In this document: piece after piece, positions 5,998-9,731 of the stretch
Layout of the letters: every line of letters begins with the position of its first letter
Numbering within the stretch: the stretch's first letter is position 1
Source of the DNA: JAFDZW01 sp038229915
GTDB lineage: Bacteria; Bacteroidota; Ignavibacteria; Palsa-1295
Direction: 5' to 3'
DNA: 9,731 bases
Assembly (NCBI GenBank): GCA_038229915.1
Contig: JBBRNY010000094.1
Coordinates: 1-9,731 of the forward strand
Program-made: the position numbers and the translations under genes
The notes under the pieces: model-generated
Seen by the model: only the letters and a program-made list of their open reading frames with translations
Told to the model about the DNA's origin: nothing
Database searches by the model: none

Positions 5998-6501
5998 ATG
6001 CCACATCATCTTCAGCCATCACCGGTGTTTCGTTTTCGCGATCTTACTGAGCGCGAGGAATTTCTCCATTGGCGCAATGCCGTCCGTGCCGAAACGAAAC
6101 GCATAGCTTTTACCAACGGCGTTTTTGATCTCTTGCACAAAGGGCACACTTCCTATCTGCTCGAAGCGCGAAATCTCGGTGATGTGTTAGTGGTCGGTTT
6201 GAACGCGGATTCATCGGTGCGCCGGCTAAAAGGCGACACGCGCCCCATCCAAAACGAAGAAGACCGCGCCTATATTCTTGCGTCGCTCAGAGCCTGCGAT
6301 TGTGTTGTCATCTTCGATGAAGATACTCCTCGTGAACTCATCACCGCACTCGTACCCGACGTCTTAGTAAAAGGCGGAGATTACAAGATCGAAGATATTG
6401 TCGGCAAAGACATTGTCGAATCAAATGGCGGAGTTGTCAAAACTATTCCGTTGATCGAAGGCAGATCAACGACTGGGATCGTTGCGAAGATGAAGCAATG
6501 A
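5998..6501 (+). CDS. rfaE2: D-glycero-beta-D-manno-heptose 1-phosphate adenylyltransferase (RfaE2 / HldE C-domain)
   Basis: This enzyme adds AMP from ATP to heptose 1-phosphate, giving ADP-heptose for the inner core of lipopolysaccharide; it acts in the cytoplasm. The protein has the nucleotidyltransferase fold: FTNGVFDLLHKGH (38-50) with the HxGH signature at 47-50, LGDVLVVGLNADSSVRRLKG (60-79), RPIQNEEDRA (82-91), DVLVKGGDYK (121-130) and the closing EGRSTTGIV (154-162). At 167 residues it is the stand-alone adenylyltransferase, lacking the ribokinase-like kinase half of E. coli HldE; a separate hldA would be expected elsewhere. It is the only plus-strand gene, diverging from rlmN across about 30 bases and converging on the ferredoxin gene with 29 bases between stops. 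No clear Shine-Dalgarno sequence precedes the ATG. The first 30 residues are slightly longer than usual, so a start a few codons later is possible. Confidence 0.92.
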   Translation: MPHHLQPSPVFRFRDLTEREEFLHWRNAVRAETKRIAFTNGVFDLLHKGHTSYLLEARNLGDVLVVGLNADSSVRRLKGDTRPIQNEEDRAYILASLRACDCVVIFDEDTPRELITALVPDVLVKGGDYKIEDIVGKDIVESNGGVVKTIPLIEGRSTTGIVAKMKQ

Positions 6502-6530
6502 TGATCGCTCGTTAGAACGTCTTAAAAAAA

Positions 6531-6839
6531 TTAAAACTCTAACCGCTCCACCGGCTTGCCACCAATGATATGGGACTCGATGATCTCATCAACGTCATCA
6601 ACTCGGACATTGCCATACCATACGGCTTCGGGATAGACGACTATCACAGGACCGTGCTCACATTGGTCGAGACAGCCTGCTTGGTTTGCTCGCACCGTGC
6701 CTTTAAGGCCGTGTTGTTTTAGCCCTGATTTTAATTTCTTCCTGATCTCTTCTGAGCCTTTCGCACCACAGCTTCCGCGCGGGTCACTTGGGTCGCGTAG
6801 GTTCTCGCAGACAAAAATATGGTGTGTGTAGTTCGGCAT
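6531..6839 (-). CDS. Thioredoxin-like [2Fe-2S] ferredoxin
   Basis: A 102-residue member of the thioredoxin-fold [2Fe-2S] ferredoxins (Aquifex Fd4 / Shethna type, related to NuoE). The four cluster ligands are Cys11, Cys24, Cys56 and Cys60, spaced C-X12-C-X31-C-X3-C, within FVCENLRDP, GSCGAKG and AGCLDQCEHGP. The PVIVVYPEAVWYGNV segment and the following DVDEIIESH helix complete the fold. It is soluble and cytoplasmic, and its electron partner is unknown. The ATG shares one base with the TAA of the LolA-like gene (TAATG at 6841-6837), so it is the last gene of the right-hand operon. It sits in the same operon as the Bcp peroxiredoxin, which could point to a redox-defence theme, but the other operon members do not clearly support that. 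Confidence 0.9.
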   Translation of the reverse strand: MPNYTHHIFVCENLRDPSDPRGSCGAKGSEEIRKKLKSGLKQHGLKGTVRANQAGCLDQCEHGPVIVVYPEAVWYGNVRVDDVDEIIESHIIGGKPVERLEF

Positions 6840-7468
6840 TAATCGCGCAAGTCCATTGTCGTGTAACCCTTTGGCGCAGTATATTCAAAAATATTTTTCG
6901 GAAGTTTTTTCAGTTGCTTGATCTTGATCTTTCCGAGCGACAGATCTTTATTCGCATTCACTGCAGTGATCGACTTGATCGTCACTTTGTCTTTATTGAT
7001 AGAAAGTGCAAACAAGATCGCGGTGATCTCGCCAAACGATTTATATGTCGGCGCAACGATCGTAAGCGGAGTAAGTTTTAAGAAATAATTTCCCTTGCTT
7101 GCCAGCGTGAGTTCGGCATTATAATTGTGTGAGAAATCGAGCAATTGATCGGCGCTGATGCTCCCCGTTTTTTTTGCATTGTCGATCAATACTTTTTTCT
7201 GAGTAGGAATAGCGTGCCACACCGTTGTGCCATTACTGACAAATGTCTCGCTGTTGGCTATCAGTTTGTAATTTCCATTATGTGATGCGAGTGTCATCGT
7301 GATCGGCTTTGCGCCTTCGGCAGTGCAACTGATCTCGATGCCGGCTGAACCGTTATAGAGTTTTTCGAGCTTCGCGACCATTTCGTTTGCCGTTTGTGCT
7401 GAAACGATCGTTGGCACAAGCACCAACAATAGCAATAAATATTTAGAGGTAAAGCGTTTGAAATTCAT
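6839..7468 (-). CDS. LolA-like secreted protein (outer-membrane lipoprotein carrier fold)
   Basis: From the ATG at 7468 this is a 209-residue exported protein. Residues 1-24 are a clear signal peptide (MNFKRFTSKY, then LLLLLVLVP, cleaved after IVSA), which is why I chose this start; the open frame extends to 7564 but would put 32 unrelated residues, overlapping the acetyltransferase gene, before the signal. The mature part has the LolA/LolB-like pattern: a starting helix (ANEMVAKLEKLYNG), several beta strands, NGTTVWHAIPTQKKVLI and later LTPLTI and FEYTAPKGYTTMDLRD. LolA carries lipoproteins from the inner to the outer membrane, but many relatives in this group bind other lipids, so the precise role is open. 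Its start lies 26 bases inside the upstream acetyltransferase gene, and its stop overlaps the ferredoxin start by one base. Confidence 0.8.
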   Translation of the reverse strand: MNFKRFTSKYLLLLLVLVPTIVSAQTANEMVAKLEKLYNGSAGIEISCTAEGAKPITMTLASHNGNYKLIANSETFVSNGTTVWHAIPTQKKVLIDNAKKTGSISADQLLDFSHNYNAELTLASKGNYFLKLTPLTIVAPTYKSFGEITAILFALSINKDKVTIKSITAVNANKDLSLGKIKIKQLKKLPKNIFEYTAPKGYTTMDLRD

Positions 7469-8069
7469 GTTGTCGTTCGTTCCATTCTTCTGTTGTGATC
7501 GCAAAAATATGCGTGTCTGTCCATTTGCCGCCTTGATGGAGTGCGCGAAGCGCAGTGCCTTCAAAGCGAAGTCCTAATTTCTCAACAACGCGGAGGCTCG
7601 CAACATTCTCTGTCGAAATCCAGATCGAAATTCGGTGTAGCTTAATCACCTCAAATGCAAAGCCGAGCATCGCCGCAGTTGCCTCGGTTGCATAGCCTTG
7701 CCCCAAGTATTCGTGAGCGATCCAATAGCCGATAAACGCACTCTGCGCGACGTTTCGAATCGCATTTGTAATGCCGATCTGCCCAATGATGGGCGAATTA
7801 TTTTTCTCGCGAATGATAAATCTAAACTCCGTACCATCATCCCACCGATCGACCGTTGTTCTGATCTTCTCGCGCATTTCGCTGATGTCTGCGTTTCGGG
7901 GGGCAGTGCTTAGGGCACCGGGCATAAATTCGGACAGGTGTAACCTCAGCCCCTCTTGTTCGAGGTCGTAATATTCTTCTGCGTCGGTTCTATCAAATTG
8001 GCGAAGCGTCAAGCGCTTGGTCTCGATTCGTTTGGGGATGGGAAAGACCGGTTGGAATTCTTCGAGCAT
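7443..8069 (-). CDS. GNAT-family N-acetyltransferase (RimJ/RimL type)
   Basis: A 208-residue acetyl-CoA-dependent acetyltransferase. The start RIETKRLTLRQFDRTDAEEYYDL (15-37, in parts) is the typical entry of RimJ/RimL-like members. The acetyl-CoA loop is YLGQGYATEA (121-130), followed by a helix (MLGFAFEV) and strand HRISIWISTENVASLRVVEKLGLRFEG (145-171, in parts), the usual motif B with Asn155 and Ser158. The substrate could be a ribosomal protein N-terminus, another protein or a small amine; the sequence does not say. The ATG overlaps the TAA of the SRPBCC gene by one base (TAATG at 8071-8067). The 3' end overlaps the LolA-like gene by 26 bases. Confidence 0.88.
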   Translation of the reverse strand: MLEEFQPVFPIPKRIETKRLTLRQFDRTDAEEYYDLEQEGLRLHLSEFMPGALSTAPRNADISEMREKIRTTVDRWDDGTEFRFIIREKNNSPIIGQIGITNAIRNVAQSAFIGYWIAHEYLGQGYATEATAAMLGFAFEVIKLHRISIWISTENVASLRVVEKLGLRFEGTALRALHQGGKWTDTHIFAITTEEWNERQHEFQTLYL

Positions 8070-8557
8070 TAGTTCAACGCCGCTACTTCCTGCATATAAA
8101 ATTTTTCTTCGAGTATTTCTTTGGTTTGCTTGTGACGATACTCAAACATTTGCTCGGTCATTTTCTTGACGGATAGTTTATTCGCAAGCTCACCCATAAA
8201 ACCAAACGGTAGCGCATACTCGAGCTTATCTTGAAGTTGGGTCACGGCAGCACAGGGCTGAGAAAACGTGCGGGTATGCTTAAAATATTTGAACGGACCT
8301 GAGAGCACAAGATCGGTCAAGCGCCACGGGCGGTCATACTCTTCGATACGCACAACCCATTTGCTGGCGAACGCCGAGTACATTGTCATTTTCATTTCGA
8401 TGATCTTGCCTTGACCGCTACCTTCTTCGCGAAGCAACTCGGCTTTGACCCACGGCGGCGAGATGAGCGAAAGATTCTTGGTATCAAGATGAAAATCGAA
8501 CACCGCTTCGATCGGCGCGGCGATATTGACGGTACTCTCTATCGTATGAATAGTCAT
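8069..8557 (-). CDS. SRPBCC-domain (START/Bet v1-like) ligand-binding protein
   Basis: A 162-residue cytoplasmic protein of the SRPBCC superfamily, which folds as a helix-grip cavity for hydrophobic ligands. The opening IESTVNIAAPIEAVFDFHLDTKNLSLISPPW (6-36, in parts) is the family signature: a strand, the IAAPIEAVF helix and a D..NL..ISPPW segment. Then follow beta strands (GQGKIIEMKM, SKWVVRIEEYD) and a C-terminal amphipathic helix (MTEQMFEYRHKQTKEILEEKF). No catalytic residues can be named. It lies 19 bases after bcp and overlaps the acetyltransferase gene by one base, so it is probably cotranscribed and coupled. There is no Shine-Dalgarno sequence before the ATG. Function is unknown; a lipid or aromatic ligand is a reasonable guess only. 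Confidence 0.8.
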   Translation of the reverse strand: MTIHTIESTVNIAAPIEAVFDFHLDTKNLSLISPPWVKAELLREEGSGQGKIIEMKMTMYSAFASKWVVRIEEYDRPWRLTDLVLSGPFKYFKHTRTFSQPCAAVTQLQDKLEYALPFGFMGELANKLSVKKMTEQMFEYRHKQTKEILEEKFYMQEVAALN

Positions 8558-8576
8558 GCTATCGTAATAAACTGCA

Positions 8577-9029
8577 TTACATTGTTTCGAGAAGTGATTC
8601 GATATGCCCGGGGACTTTTACTTTGCTGTAGATCGCTTCGATCTTCCCGGTGTCGCCGATCACGAACGTCGTCCGTACCACACCCATATATTTTCTGCCG
8701 TACATCGACTTTTCTTGCCATACGCCATACGCTTCGCAAATGGTTTTATCGGGGTCGGCGATCAGCGTAAATGGCAACTCATACTTTTCCTTAAAACCCT
8801 TATGCGATTTTTCGGTATCGGGGCTGATGCCGATCACCTTCACTCCGCGTTTTTTGAATGCCGCGAATGAATCGCGAAAGTCGCACGCTTCTTTCGTACA
8901 ACCGGTCGTGTTGTCCTTCGGATAAAAATAGAGCACGAACTTTGTGCCCTTGAGATCTTTTAACGAGACCAGGTTACCCGAGTCATCGACACCGGAAAAA
9001 TTCGGAGCTTTATCGCCAACGCTTAACAT
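8577..9029 (-). CDS. bcp: Thioredoxin-dependent peroxiredoxin, Bcp/PrxQ type
   Basis: A 150-residue thiol peroxidase that reduces hydrogen peroxide and organic hydroperoxides with thioredoxin as electron donor, in the cytoplasm. The peroxidatic site is FYPKDNTTGCTKEACDFRD (35-53), with Thr41 and peroxidatic Cys44. Resolving Cys49 lies five residues later, the atypical two-cysteine arrangement of PrxQ. Arg119 (GVVRTTF) is the conserved arginine supporting the thiolate. Length and layout match the E. coli Bcp family (about 156). The start at 9029 has a weak purine-rich upstream sequence (AAGAGATATG). The gene lies 23 bases after the lipoprotein gene and 19 before the SRPBCC gene. An extra Cys98 has no obvious role. 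Confidence 0.93.
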   Translation of the reverse strand: MLSVGDKAPNFSGVDDSGNLVSLKDLKGTKFVLYFYPKDNTTGCTKEACDFRDSFAAFKKRGVKVIGISPDTEKSHKGFKEKYELPFTLIADPDKTICEAYGVWQEKSMYGRKYMGVVRTTFVIGDTGKIEAIYSKVKVPGHIESLLETM

Positions 9030-9052
9030 ATCTCTTTTCGCTTCTAAATATA

Positions 9053-9553
9053 TTATCTATTAAAATCGACTTGCATTTCGCCTTTGGTGACCATCGCTAC
9101 TTTCCAGTGAGCGCCTTTTTGTTTGACCATCCAAAAATATGCCGACTGATCATTCTCGAGCGGCGATCTTACCCGCACCATTCCTGTCGCTTCGATCTCA
9201 GCGGCGTTGTCAAACAAATGATTTATTAGATCAGGCTTCAGGTCGTGATCGACATCGACGCGAGTCGTCGAAGCAAATTTATTATTTTTAATATCGTAAA
9301 TGATCTGCATCCACGAGACGAGGTCGCTGGCGACATACGCATTTTGAAATTGTGATCTCAGGAGCGGAGTCGCGATCATCGAATCGCGCAGTGGCACATT
9401 GTTTCGCGCCATAGCATCAGCAAATTTTTCGGCAGCTTGGATCTGCTCGCTCGCGCCGCGGTCGCAGCCCGTGAGTGCCGCACTCGCGAGCACCATCACG
9501 ACAAGAACGCTATACCAATGCGATGCCGATAATTTCTGTTTTCTCTTTAACAT
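9053..9553 (-). CDS. Small hypothetical lipoprotein
   Basis: A 166-residue protein of unknown family. The N-terminus has a basic stretch (MLKRKQK), a hydrophobic run (VLVVMVLASA) and a clean lipobox LTGC with Cys30, so it is a lipoprotein anchored in the inner or outer membrane. The mature part begins with a helix (EQIQAAEKFADAMARNN) and ends with beta strands (EIEATGMVRVRSP, AYFWMVKQKG, HWKVAMVTKG), a pattern like small NTF2-like or DUF4878-like lipoproteins; this is only a resemblance. The start lies 44 bases inside the preceding gene. That start is needed because the basic region of the signal peptide falls in the overlap, so the overlap looks real rather than an annotation error. Confidence 0.8.
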   Translation of the reverse strand: MLKRKQKLSASHWYSVLVVMVLASAALTGCDRGASEQIQAAEKFADAMARNNVPLRDSMIATPLLRSQFQNAYVASDLVSWMQIIYDIKNNKFASTTRVDVDHDLKPDLINHLFDNAAEIEATGMVRVRSPLENDQSAYFWMVKQKGAHWKVAMVTKGEMQVDFNR

Positions 9554-9731
9554 AAATGAGTGTGCTTCGATGGATAAAAAAGTTATCCGGTACCGGATAC
9601 GGGGTTTCGCTATTGAGAATATCTTGATAGACGATCTCGCCGCGTTCTTTGCTCAGGATCGTCAGATGATTCTTCAACACATTATTGATCGCGGCGTTCG
9701 CATCGGTGGTGATGCGTTCGTGATAACTAAA
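9510..9731 (-). CDS. 3' end of an unidentified gene, possibly a DUF3298-like domain protein
   Basis: Reading from the right edge on the minus strand, an open frame gives 73 C-terminal residues and ends at TAG 9512-9510. The text includes a helix (TTDANAAINNVLKNHLTIL), then YPVPDNFFIHRSTLIYV and the closing TEIIGIALV. The order 'PDNF.i....LiyV....EI....A' recalls the end of DUF3298 domains of envelope proteins, but the match is loose and made by eye. It overlaps the lipoprotein gene by 44 bases in another frame, indicating the same operon. The upstream part lies outside the window. Confidence 0.6.
   Translation of the reverse strand, partial: FSYHERITTDANAAINNVLKNHLTILSKERGEIVYQDILNSETPYPVPDNFFIHRSTLIYVKEKTEIIGIALV

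Noticed and set aside
5984..5998. TTAC-N7-GTAA dyad between rlmN and rfaE2, considered as an operator
   Set aside because: Four-base arms are expected by chance, the inner bases do not pair, and it overlaps the rfaE2 start.
6511..6543. Inverted repeat GTTAGA/TCTAAC with an AT-rich interior between the convergent rfaE2 and ferredoxin genes, considered as a bidirectional terminator
   Set aside because: Only six pairs in the outer arms with a 21-base interior, no GC-rich stem, and no T-run directly after the stem on either strand.
7469..7564. Longer start of the LolA-like gene
   Set aside because: It places 32 non-hydrophobic residues before an otherwise perfect signal peptide and lies wholly within the acetyltransferase gene.
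1..9731. Many other open frames on both strands, opposite or out of frame with the listed genes
   Set aside because: They overlap well-supported genes entirely, have no recognisable domain, and show the shifted amino-acid bias expected of shadow frames (rich in Arg, Ser and Cys).
1..9731. CRISPR repeats, insertion sequences, phage genes, tRNA or rRNA
   Set aside because: No regularly spaced repeat, transposase or integrase motif, or RNA gene was seen.

Overview
The window is tightly packed coding DNA from a diderm (Gram-negative) bacterium, most likely in the Bacteroidota/Chlorobiota/Ignavibacteria-Kapabacteria (FCB) part of the tree. This placement is an inference from four things: an ADP-heptose synthesis enzyme for LPS, several lipoproteins and a LolA-like protein, almost no Shine-Dalgarno sequences before starts, and an anti-sigma/outer-membrane-barrel fusion of a kind known from Bacteroidota. 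I saw no mobile element, CRISPR array, rRNA or tRNA. No stretch longer than about 60 bases lacks a gene.

Layout. All genes except one lie on the minus strand. Read in their own direction, the right block (9731 to 6531) holds the 3' end of an unidentified gene, a small lipoprotein, a Bcp-type peroxiredoxin, an SRPBCC-domain protein, a GNAT acetyltransferase, a LolA-like secreted protein and a thioredoxin-like [2Fe-2S] ferredoxin. Neighbouring genes overlap or are separated by at most 23 bases, so this looks like one operon. A single plus-strand gene for the heptose-1-phosphate adenylyltransferase domain (rfaE2) follows at 5998-6501. The left block (about 5967 to 1) holds rlmN (23S rRNA/tRNA adenine-C2 methyltransferase), glcE and glcF (glycolate oxidase subunits, with no glcD in view), an ECF sigma factor, a 515-residue anti-sigma/beta-barrel fusion, and the start of a lipoprotein.

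The most interesting part is the sigma/anti-sigma/lipoprotein module at 1-2732. The 515-residue protein has a short zinc-less anti-sigma-like domain, one inner-membrane helix, about 190 residues of Ser/Asn/Thr-rich linker, and a C-terminal domain that reads as an eight-stranded outer-membrane barrel ending in Phe. Such a protein would cross both membranes and could carry a signal from the cell surface straight to a cytoplasmic sigma factor. This matches the 'dual membrane-spanning anti-sigma factor' (Dma) idea described in Bacteroides thetaiotaomicron. The sigma gene overlaps it by 4 bases upstream and a lipoprotein gene overlaps it by 1 base downstream, so the three probably work together, with the lipoprotein as a candidate partner at the envelope.

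The remaining genes are recognisable housekeeping or metabolic functions. Uncertain points are the start codons of the sigma factor and rlmN, the identity of the two genes cut by the window edges, and whether the glycolate oxidase is completed by a glcD elsewhere.
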